Source of the DNA: Chloroflexi bacterium RBG_19FT_COMBO_55_16
GTDB taxonomy: Bacteria > Chloroflexota > Anaerolineae > Anaerolineales > UBA4823
Direction of reading: 5' to 3'
Length of the DNA stretch: 8,264 nt
Assembly: GCA_001795335.1 (NCBI GenBank)
Contig: MGOK01000054.1
Coordinates: 228 to 8,491, forward strand
In this document: one piece after another, positions 1-6,405 of the stretch
Layout of the letters: the number at the start of each line of letters is the position of its first letter
How positions within the stretch are numbered: position 1 is the first letter of the stretch
Notes under the pieces: model-generated
What the model was told of the DNA's origin: nothing
What the model saw: the letters and a program-made list of their open reading frames with translations, nothing else
Databases searched by the model: none
Made by a program: the position numbers and the translations under genes

Positions 1-1
1 A

Positions 2-865
2 GTGGAAAGCTTCTACCGCCAGTTTGTGGACCACCAGCTGACCGGGCAGCGCATCCTGCTCGAAATCGAAGACCTGATAATTGGCGAGCGGGTGAAAGGA
101 GTGAACTTCCAGTTAAAATCCGGCGAAATCCTTGGCCTGACCGGGCTCTTGGGCGCCGGACAAAACGAACTGGTGCGCGCCCTGTACGGCATTCAAGAAG
201 GCGTTTCACGTTGCAAGATCAAACGGAATGGGAAAGAGGTAACCATTTCCTCGCCGGAAGAGGCGATCGACCTGGGTTTGTGCCTGCTGACCGAGAACCG
301 CAAAGAAGAGGGCTTGTTCCTTGACATGAGCGTCAAGGAGAATATCAGCATGCCCTCCTTGTCCAGGTTCCTGCAATCGAAGCTGCTGCCCTTGTTAACG
401 AATTTGCGTGAGAAGCGGGCAGTCCAGGGCATCGTCGAAAAAGTGAACGTGGTGATGCGCTCTGCCGAGGCGAAGATGCGCACACTGAGCGGCGGCAACC
501 AGCAAAAAGGCATCCTGGCGCGCTGGCTATTGCGCGACCTGGAGGTCTTGATGTTCATCGAGCCAACGCGTGGCATCGACGTGGGCGCGAAGGCCGAGAT
601 CTACCGCTACCTCGACTCGCTGGCTGACGAGGGGCGCGGAATTATCGTCGTTTCGCCGGATCTGACTGAGATCCTTGGTGTGGCGGACCGTATATTGGTG
701 ATGCATGAGGGCTCCATCGTACGCGAATTAAACCATCATGAGGCCAGCGAAGAGGTGCTGTTAGCCAATATTCAAGGAGCGACAGCCAACTCCAGACAAG
801 GTGGAAAGGGTAATGGCAGTTACGCAACCGAAACAACAGGCGCTTCAGAAAGTCCCATTCACTGA
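2..865 (+). CDS. Sugar ABC transporter ATP-binding protein, C-terminal half (partial, 5' end outside window)
   Basis: This is the second nucleotide-binding domain of a CUT2-family (RbsA/XylG/MglA-like) ATPase, which powers sugar import from the cytoplasmic face. Family members are about 500 residues with two fused ABC domains; the 287 codons here cover the linker and domain 2, so the GTG at position 2 is not a real start. Counting from that codon, the Walker A region is GLLGAGQNE (48-56). It lacks the usual lysine, as is normal for domain 2 of this family. The loop TENRKEEGL lies at 97-105, the signature LSGGNQQK at 162-169, and the Walker B/D-loop region FIEPTRGIDVGAK at 185-197. Walker B reads F-I-E where most relatives have L-D-E, so the magnesium-binding aspartate is isoleucine. 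The tail after about residue 260 is low-complexity and overlaps the next gene by 53 bp. Family assignment is secure; the sugar is unknown. Confidence 0.95.
   Translation: MESFYRQFVDHQLTGQRILLEIEDLIIGERVKGVNFQLKSGEILGLTGLLGAGQNELVRALYGIQEGVSRCKIKRNGKEVTISSPEEAIDLGLCLLTENRKEEGLFLDMSVKENISMPSLSRFLQSKLLPLLTNLREKRAVQGIVEKVNVVMRSAEAKMRTLSGGNQQKGILARWLLRDLEVLMFIEPTRGIDVGAKAEIYRYLDSLADEGRGIIVVSPDLTEILGVADRILVMHEGSIVRELNHHEASEEVLLANIQGATANSRQGGKGNGSYATETTGASESPIH
799..804 (+). promoter_or_regulatory. Ribosome binding site of the first permease
   Basis: AGGTGG lies 8 bases before the ATG at 813, inside the end of the ATPase gene. It favours ATG 813 over the in-frame GTG at 801. Confidence 0.6.
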
Positions 866-1808
866 GCATTTTGCAGCCTGGATGGAGCGGCTGGGCACCG
901 TGTTGGTCGCCCTGGTCTTGTTCATCATTTTCAGCCTGACCGCCGAATATTTTCTTACGGTCCAGAACATGCAAAATATCATGCGACAGATGGCGATCAC
1001 TTCCATCCTGGCGATCGGCATGACCCTGGTCATCTTAATCGGCGGGATCGACCTGTCTGTCGAAGCAATTGTGCTGTTCAGTGCAGCAGCGATGAATGGC
1101 TTGATCTTCAACCAGGTCATGCCTACCGGCCTGGCTATTCTGGCTGGCTTGCTGGCCGCTGCCCTGGTAGGCCTGGTGAATGGTTTATTGATTGAGAAAG
1201 TTGGCATCAGCCCGGTGATCGTGACCCTGGGGACATTGATCGCCGTGCGTGGCATGGGACAGATGATCCTGTGGATCAATAACTCGTGGCTCTGGGTAAC
1301 CGAGCCCATCTTCGATTACATCAAGGCTACCACCTGGCTGTTGATCCCGATCCCGGCTGTTCTGATGTTTGTTCTTTATGCTATCGCGGCGATCATGATG
1401 AAGAAGACGATCCTGGGACGCTATATCTATGGGATCGGCGGAAACGAACGGGCTGCCAGGTTGTGCGGCGTCCCCACAGTTAAGACGAAAATCCTGGTGT
1501 ATGTGCTGTGCGCATTCGGGGCGGGCATTGGCGGCATTTTGATGAGCGCTCGGCTGGGAGCCATCAGCCCGGGCGTTGGGCAGGGGTTGACTTTCGAAGC
1601 TATCACCGCCGTCATCTTGGGTGGCACAAAGCTTTCCGGTGGGGTAGGCCGGGTGGAAAAGACTATCCTGGGGGCGTTCATCGTGGCGATGATCCTGAAC
1701 TATATGACCATAATGGGCATTTCTGCCCATTACCAGCGCGCCGTCACCGGGTTTATCATCCTGGGTGCAGCGGTGTTGGACCAGATCAGCCGGAGCCGGA
1801 CCAGGTAA
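813..1808 (+). CDS. Sugar ABC transporter permease 1 (RbsC-like)
   Basis: A 331-residue inner-membrane permease of the BPD_transp_2 family (RbsC/XylH/MglC type), one of two channel subunits for the sugar importer. Hydrophobic segments lie at about 27-48, 60-84, 105-128, 134-155, 174-196, 226-248, 258-280, 284-300 and 310-324. The family hallmark GGIDLS is at 77-82, followed by VEA where relatives usually have VG. The cytoplasmic loop GRYIYGIGGNERAARLCGV (202-220) should contact the ATPase, and EAITAVILGGTKLSGG (252-267) is the second family hallmark. ATG 813 is chosen because AGGTGG precedes it by 8 bases; GTG 801 would add four residues. The gene overlaps the ATPase by 53 bp and ends 22 bp before permease 2. 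The paired permease suggests a heterodimeric channel, which is inference. The transported sugar cannot be read from the sequence. Confidence 0.95.
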   Translation: MAVTQPKQQALQKVPFTEHFAAWMERLGTVLVALVLFIIFSLTAEYFLTVQNMQNIMRQMAITSILAIGMTLVILIGGIDLSVEAIVLFSAAAMNGLIFNQVMPTGLAILAGLLAAALVGLVNGLLIEKVGISPVIVTLGTLIAVRGMGQMILWINNSWLWVTEPIFDYIKATTWLLIPIPAVLMFVLYAIAAIMMKKTILGRYIYGIGGNERAARLCGVPTVKTKILVYVLCAFGAGIGGILMSARLGAISPGVGQGLTFEAITAVILGGTKLSGGVGRVEKTILGAFIVAMILNYMTIMGISAHYQRAVTGFIILGAAVLDQISRSRTR

Positions 1809-1816
1809 AGGAGATT

Positions 1817-1822
1817 AGGAGG
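1817..1822 (+). promoter_or_regulatory. Ribosome binding site of the second permease
   Basis: A perfect AGGAGG ends 8 bases before ATG 1831. It is too close to an in-frame TTG at 1825 (2 bases), so it decides the start in favour of 1831. Confidence 0.8.
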
Positions 1823-1830
1823 TATTGCGT

Positions 1831-2844
1831 ATGGACCGGCGAATGAAACTCCGTCAAGCAATCGGCCACCTCTTTCAGCGGTTCAGCCTGGCCATGATGA
1901 CAGTCATCATGGTGATCATCTTTGCTGTGGTCAACGATAATTTTCTGACGCTTTCCAATCTGCAGAACATCCTGGAGCAGAACGCAGCCCTGGCGATCGT
2001 GGCAGTCGGTGTGACCTTTGGCATCATCTCCCGGGTATTGGACCTGTCACCCGGTTCGGCCATTGCCCTGTCAAGTGTGGTGATCGGGTTAGCCTTTCGG
2101 GCAACCAACAACATTGTCATCGCTTTAATCGCTGGTTTCGCCGCTACGCTGTCCATCGGTTTGTTCAACGGCATCCTGATCGCCAAGTCGGACATTAACC
2201 CGGTGATCGTCACCCTGGCTGCATACATCTGGGCGCGCGGCCTGGCGTTAGCCCTGACCGAGAAAGCCTCGATCGTGATCCAGAGCCCGCTGGTTGGGTT
2301 TATGAATGACCGCTTCCTCGGATTAATTTCCCCACCCATGGTGTTGATCTTGCTGGCATATTTGCTCGGCTCCCTGCTATTGAATAAGACTCGCCTGGGC
2401 CGCTACACCTATGCCATCGGCGGCGATGAGCTGGCGACCAAAGAGGCTGGGGTGCGCACTGACCTGTATAAGATCGGTATCTTTCTTTTCAGCGGATTTT
2501 TGGTAGGCATAGCCTCGGTCATCACCATGGCGCGCATGGGCGCAGCGGAGCCGAACGCGGTCTTCGGACTAGAGTTGGACGCGATCGTTGCTGTGATCAT
2601 CGGAGGCAATAAGCTAGCCGGTGGCGAGGGCGGCTTGAGGATGACGATCTTCGGCGTGCTTTTCCTGGCCCTGCTCAACAACGGGCTGAGCACGATGGGC
2701 TTGCGAGACGCATATTTTTATTTTTACAAGGGAATGGTGATCCTGATCGCCTTGTTCGTCGAGGTAACCAGCCGCCGCATGCTGGCGGAGACCATGCCAA
2801 CCGCCTCAGCTGCTAAAGAGATCTCTTCGCAGCTCCTTCGCTGA
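1831..2844 (+). CDS. Sugar ABC transporter permease 2 (RbsC-like)
   Basis: A 337-residue inner-membrane permease of the same family as its upstream neighbour but clearly diverged, so it is not a recent tandem copy. Hydrophobic segments cover about 19-40, 52-68, 74-90, 95-117, 123-142, 168-184, 215-233, 250-259, 270-285 and 298-313. The hallmark that reads GGIDLS in permease 1 is RVLDLS here (68-73): the Gly-Gly pair is replaced while Asp-Leu-Ser is kept. The loop GRYTYAIGGDELATKEAGV is at 190-208 and the second hallmark DAIVAVIIGGNKLAGGEGG at 240-258. The start follows from the AGGAGG 8 bases upstream. A 44-bp gap with no visible terminator separates it from the next gene, so transcription probably continues. 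Together with permease 1 it likely forms the membrane channel for the ATPase; the two-permease arrangement is inferred from adjacency. Confidence 0.95.
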   Translation: MDRRMKLRQAIGHLFQRFSLAMMTVIMVIIFAVVNDNFLTLSNLQNILEQNAALAIVAVGVTFGIISRVLDLSPGSAIALSSVVIGLAFRATNNIVIALIAGFAATLSIGLFNGILIAKSDINPVIVTLAAYIWARGLALALTEKASIVIQSPLVGFMNDRFLGLISPPMVLILLAYLLGSLLLNKTRLGRYTYAIGGDELATKEAGVRTDLYKIGIFLFSGFLVGIASVITMARMGAAEPNAVFGLELDAIVAVIIGGNKLAGGEGGLRMTIFGVLFLALLNNGLSTMGLRDAYFYFYKGMVILIALFVEVTSRRMLAETMPTASAAKEISSQLLR

Positions 2845-2877
2845 GCGTAGGACCCCGGCGCACCAGGACAATCCAAT

Positions 2878-2881
2878 GAGG
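2878..2881 (+). promoter_or_regulatory. Ribosome binding site of the DUF4432 gene
   Basis: GAGG lies 7 bases before ATG 2889. An ATG at 2876 is in a different frame and is not the start of this gene. Confidence 0.55.
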
Positions 2882-2888
2882 TATCCCA

Positions 2889-4019
2889 ATGCCCAACCTG
2901 TTTGGAAAACCCTATACGCGTGAGCAATTATTGAGGCGGGTGGGCCACATCTCCCAGGTCGGCGGCGTGCAGCTGCTGGCATTTGAAGACGGTCCGGCGC
3001 GCGGCGTGCGCATCCTGGAGTTCCGCACTGGCAGCGGACTAACCTTCAAAGTGGCCATCGAACGCGGCATGGATGTCGGCTACGCTGAATACCAGGGGGA
3101 ATCGCTAGCCTGGATTCCGCCCACCCAGTTGGCTGGACCATGGTACTTCGAAGGACAGGACGAGTTCGGCTGGCTACGCACGGCCCTGGGGGGGTTTAAC
3201 AACACCTGTGGCATGTTGCACATCGGCAATCCGGAAGAGGCCGATGTTAGCCATTACAACTTCCCCGCCCGTCCAACCGACCGCTACGGCGTTCACGACC
3301 GGGTGGCGTTGACCCCCGGCAAGCTGCTCAGCTACGGCGAGCGCTGGCAGGGCGACGAATGCCTCCTGGAAGCGGTGGGCGAAGTGACACAAGCCCAGAC
3401 TTATGGCGAGAACCTGCGCCTGACACGCCGCTATAGTTGCCAGCTGGGGGAAAAGCGTTTCTTCATGCAGGATATGATCGAGAACGCCGGCTTCCTGCGG
3501 ACAACTCACATGTACCTGTACCACATTAATGCCGGCTTCCCCATCGTGGATGACGGCTCTGAGCTGATCGCCCCCTTCTCGCCCGAACACCCCCCAGATG
3601 TGTTATTCGGGAACGTAACTGACCCACGCAATGAATACCGCCACTTCATCCAGCCGACGAAAAACTGGGTGCAGCAGACTTTCCAGCACCACATGGTCGC
3701 CGAGGCTGACGGGAGTGTACCGGTGGCGATCGTCAACCCGTCGCTCAACGGCGGCCAGGGGCGCGGCCTGTACGTGGTTTACAACCAATGGCAAATGCCA
3801 AACTATATCGAATGGCGTATGATGGGCGAAGGCCAGTACGCCGTTGGCATCGAGCCGTGCAGCAACGGCTTTGGCCGGGAACAGGTCGAGGCAGCTGGTG
3901 AGCTGATCTGGCTGGAGCCGGGAGACCGACGCCAATACGACCTGGAGGTAGGCATCCTGGACGGAGCCACCGAGATTGCCGCCTTCCGGCAAAGGATAAA
4001 ACGGATCCTAGGAGGCTGA
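2889..4019 (+). CDS. DUF4432 family aldose 1-epimerase-like protein
   Basis: A 376-residue soluble protein matching the DUF4432 branch of the galactose mutarotase-like fold. Visible family features are IERGMDVG (58-64), GGFNNTCGMLHIG (101-113; relatives have a similar GG-TCG block), YGVHDRVA (133-140), LYHINAGFP (210-218) and GIEPCSNGFG (320-329). By analogy with GalM-type mutarotases, whose catalysis uses one His and one Glu, His212 and Glu322 are the best catalytic candidates; this is inference from position. No signal peptide is seen, so it should act in the cytoplasm. It lies between the importer and the dehydrogenase, which fits anomer interconversion (or another epimerisation) of the imported sugar so that the dehydrogenase receives the right form. 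Its stop codon lies just after the AGGAGG of the next gene, so translation is probably coupled. Family confidence is high; reaction confidence is moderate. Confidence 0.85.
   Translation: MPNLFGKPYTREQLLRRVGHISQVGGVQLLAFEDGPARGVRILEFRTGSGLTFKVAIERGMDVGYAEYQGESLAWIPPTQLAGPWYFEGQDEFGWLRTALGGFNNTCGMLHIGNPEEADVSHYNFPARPTDRYGVHDRVALTPGKLLSYGERWQGDECLLEAVGEVTQAQTYGENLRLTRRYSCQLGEKRFFMQDMIENAGFLRTTHMYLYHINAGFPIVDDGSELIAPFSPEHPPDVLFGNVTDPRNEYRHFIQPTKNWVQQTFQHHMVAEADGSVPVAIVNPSLNGGQGRGLYVVYNQWQMPNYIEWRMMGEGQYAVGIEPCSNGFGREQVEAAGELIWLEPGDRRQYDLEVGILDGATEIAAFRQRIKRILGG
4010..4015 (+). promoter_or_regulatory. Ribosome binding site of the Gfo/Idh/MocA dehydrogenase
   Basis: A perfect AGGAGG sits inside the last codons of the DUF4432 gene, 8 bases before ATG 4024. 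It supports the long N-terminal form of the dehydrogenase. Confidence 0.8.
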
Positions 4020-4023
4020 CTTC

Positions 4024-5163
4024 ATGCTTGAAGACACATTTGGACACACCCCATACAAGCGCGCCTTCGATCTAGGTGACGTTTACGGAGTGGGTTATGA
4101 TGAGGAGCGCGCGGCGCGCAAAAAAGTAAAGCTGGGCATCATCGCCGCTGGCGGGGGGACGCAGTCTAAGCACCTGCCGGCAATTTGGCGCCTGCGGACT
4201 ATCTGGGAGCAGATCGAAGTGCCAGCAGTCTCCAAACGCGACGAGCGCGACGGGAAGAAAGTAGCCGAGTTGTACGGTTGCCGCTGGTACAAGGATTACG
4301 CCAAGATGCTTGCCGAGGAAGAATTCGATGGTGTGATCGTGGCCTCCCCGGATGATCTGCACTACGAACACACGATGGCCTGCCTGGAACGCGGCCTGCC
4401 AGTGCTGGTCGAGAAGCCGATCACTCGCTCGCTGGTTCATTCCGAAGCCATGTGCAAGCTGGCTGACGAGAAAGGCCTGGTGCTGATGACTGTAGCCAAC
4501 AAGCGCTACTCACCGCCTTATCGCTGGGCTAAGAAATTTATCGTACAAGGCCCGGTGAAAGACCCGGCTCTGTACGTCGCCAAGTTTAACCTGGGTTACG
4601 ATTACGTCTGGATCCTGGAGCAAGGCACGATCCACATCTTCGATATCACCCGCTACCTGATGGGGGACGTCACCAGCGTCTACGCCCTGGGCGTCAACAA
4701 ATACGACCGCAACAAGCTCAATTATCCGGTCGACAACATTTCGATCAACCTGGAGTTCTCCAGCGGGGCAGTCGGAAACGTCTACAGCTCGGCGACCGCC
4801 CTGAGTTTCAAGCCGTGGGAACGAGTGGAAGTCTACGGCAACAAACGCTGGCTGGCTGTCGAAGACCAGTTTGAATTGATCCTGTACGATGAGGAGGAAG
4901 GCCCGGCCAAGCACTGGCGGCCGATCATTCCAAATACATTGATCTTCGACGAAGAGTTCGGTGGGTTCATGGGGATGATCGAGAACTTCTGCCAGGCGAT
5001 CCGGGGGACCGATCGACCGCTGGTCACCGGCTGGGACGGGCACCGGGCTTACGAGATCAATGTCGCTGCCCACCTATCGATGTACCGCCAGGAAGTCGTG
5101 CGGCTACCGCTCGACCCGCAACCGTCAGACGAGGAAGCGCGTGCCTTCTTAACAAAGAAATGA
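4024..5163 (+). CDS. Gfo/Idh/MocA family NAD(P)-dependent sugar dehydrogenase
   Basis: A 379-residue oxidoreductase. The Rossmann strand and dinucleotide loop are at about 35-52 (KLGIIAAGGGTQSKHLPA). The family EKP motif is at 130-132, with Lys131 the expected catalytic lysine. GTIHIFD at 201-207 matches the GxHxxD element, with His204 and Asp207. NKRY at 149-152 is also typical. The C-terminal alpha/beta domain follows to about 345. An extension of about 34 residues precedes the Rossmann fold; it looks real because a perfect ribosome-binding site fits this start. No twin-arginine or other signal peptide is seen, so the enzyme is probably cytoplasmic. In this operon the simplest role is oxidation of the imported sugar at C1 to an aldonolactone, feeding the dehydratase. 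Oxidation at another carbon is equally within the family's range. The gene ends in an ATGA overlap with the dehydratase gene, so the two are likely co-translated. Confidence 0.92.
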   Translation: MLEDTFGHTPYKRAFDLGDVYGVGYDEERAARKKVKLGIIAAGGGTQSKHLPAIWRLRTIWEQIEVPAVSKRDERDGKKVAELYGCRWYKDYAKMLAEEEFDGVIVASPDDLHYEHTMACLERGLPVLVEKPITRSLVHSEAMCKLADEKGLVLMTVANKRYSPPYRWAKKFIVQGPVKDPALYVAKFNLGYDYVWILEQGTIHIFDITRYLMGDVTSVYALGVNKYDRNKLNYPVDNISINLEFSSGAVGNVYSSATALSFKPWERVEVYGNKRWLAVEDQFELILYDEEEGPAKHWRPIIPNTLIFDEEFGGFMGMIENFCQAIRGTDRPLVTGWDGHRAYEINVAAHLSMYRQEVVRLPLDPQPSDEEARAFLTKK

Positions 5164-6335
5164 AAGTCACTCACTTCGAAACCTTCCTGACCAACGCCGG
5201 CCTGCGCAATTACCTGTTCATCCGGCTGCACACTGACAGTGGGCTGACAGGCGTTGGTGAGGCCTCCCTGGAGTGGCAGGAGAAGACAGTCGAGACACTG
5301 TGCCATGAGTGGGTAGCAGGGCGGGTGATCGGACGCGACCCGTTCGACATTGAAGCCATCGTCGGCGAGATGGTGCGCGACCAATACCAGGGCGGCGCGA
5401 CGGTTATGACTGCCATCAGCGGGGTGGAGATCGCCTTGTGGGATATCATTGGCAAAGCCTGCAACCAGCCGGTATATCGATTAATCGGCGGGCGCTACCA
5501 CCAGCACCTCCCGGCTTACGCCAATGGCTGGTACGGCGGGGCGCGCAACCCCAAAGAATACGCCGAACTGGCCCGGGAAGCCGTCCGGCGCGGCTACCGA
5601 GCGCTCAAGTTCGACCCATTCGGCATTGCCTGGAAGGACCTGGATGTAGCTGAGGCCGATCTGGCCGAAGAAATGGTCGCCGCAATTCGAGAGGCAGTCG
5701 GGGCGCGGATTGGCTTGATGATCGAGTATCATGGCCGCCTGTCGGTCGGTACAGCGTTATCCATGATCCGCCGCCTGGAGCGCTATGCTCCTACCTGGTC
5801 GGAAGAACCGGTCGCGCCGGATAGCCTCGACCTATTAGCAGAGGTCAAAAAGCAAGTGACCGGCCTGATCGCCGCCGGAGAGCGCCTGTATACTCTGGCG
5901 GACTTCTACCGCCTGATCAATCTGCGCGCCTGCGACGTGGTGCAGATGGACATCGCCCATTGTGGCGGGATCGCGATCAGCAAGAAGATCGCCGCCCTGG
6001 CTGCCGCCCAGGACCTGCGAGTCGCACCGCACTGCTCGGTTGGCCCGGTCGCCCTGACCGCTGCCCTGCATTTCGCGGCCAGCACGCCGAATTTCATGAT
6101 CCAGGAAGCCTTCGGCGAGTTTGACGTCCCCTGGCGGGACGACCTGGTCTGCGGGTGGAATCCACTGCAAAAAGGCGAGTTCATCTTGCCGGAAAAGCCA
6201 GGGCTCGGTGTCGAGCTGAACGAGAGCGTAATCGCCGCACACCCTTACGTCAAGAACGCTTTCCCCAGCCTGTGGGACAGCGAGTGGTTGACTGATTTTA
6301 AGCAAGACGAAAAGGGCGTTAAAGGTGAAACGTAA
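5160..6335 (+). CDS. Enolase-superfamily sugar-acid dehydratase (mandelate racemase subgroup, galactonate dehydratase-like)
   Basis: A 391-residue protein with the N-terminal capping domain (about 1-115) and C-terminal barrel of the mandelate racemase/muconate lactonizing family. Visible active-site elements are ALKFD (148-152), MIEYHGR (187-193), SEEP (214-217), GER (240-242), VQMDIAHCGG (261-270), APHCSVGP (289-296) and MIQE (313-316). This gives putative metal ligands Glu189, Glu215 and Glu241, an Asp264/His291 dyad as base and His191 as acid, the layout known from E. coli D-galactonate dehydratase DgoD. Most DgoD-like enzymes have Asp at the first ligand; Glu189 is a variation. The predicted reaction is loss of water from an aldonate to give a 2-keto-3-deoxy acid, which is what the next two genes should consume. 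The ATG overlaps the upstream stop (ATGA), indicating coupling. The last few codons grade into the repeat-rich gap. Substrate stereochemistry cannot be assigned. Confidence 0.92.
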   Translation: MKVTHFETFLTNAGLRNYLFIRLHTDSGLTGVGEASLEWQEKTVETLCHEWVAGRVIGRDPFDIEAIVGEMVRDQYQGGATVMTAISGVEIALWDIIGKACNQPVYRLIGGRYHQHLPAYANGWYGGARNPKEYAELAREAVRRGYRALKFDPFGIAWKDLDVAEADLAEEMVAAIREAVGARIGLMIEYHGRLSVGTALSMIRRLERYAPTWSEEPVAPDSLDLLAEVKKQVTGLIAAGERLYTLADFYRLINLRACDVVQMDIAHCGGIAISKKIAALAAAQDLRVAPHCSVGPVALTAALHFAASTPNFMIQEAFGEFDVPWRDDLVCGWNPLQKGEFILPEKPGLGVELNESVIAAHPYVKNAFPSLWDSEWLTDFKQDEKGVKGET

Positions 6336-6351
6336 TTCGTAAGATGTATTA

Positions 6352-6403
6352 TTACGCATTTCGCATTCCGCGTTTCGTCTTTCGTCATTCGTCGTTTTTC
6401 GCA
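6352..6403. repeat. Degenerate 7-bp tandem repeat (TTTCGTC-like) in the intergenic gap
   Basis: The 70-bp gap 6336-6405 is largely a tandem array of 7-bp units: TTACGCA (6352), TTTCGCA (6359), TTCCGCG (6366), TTTCGTC (6373), TTTCGTC (6380), ATTCGTC (6387), then three extra bases GTT and TTTCGCA (6397). A further ATTCGTA lies at 6335-6341 across the stop codon. Composition differs sharply from the flanking genes. The array ends three bases before the kinase ATG and leaves no recognisable Shine-Dalgarno sequence there. Function is unknown; it may be a replication-slippage relic or a dispersed intergenic repeat of this genome. Confidence 0.75.
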
Positions 6404-6405
6404 AA

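Noticed and set aside
2845..2888. The gap between permease 2 and the DUF4432 gene as a terminator or promoter.
   Set aside because: No stem-loop with a T-run and no -10/-35 pair was found; it holds only a ribosome-binding site.
3508..3992. Several minus-strand open frames opposite the DUF4432 gene.
   Set aside because: They overlap each other and a gene with conserved family blocks, and show no domain of their own.
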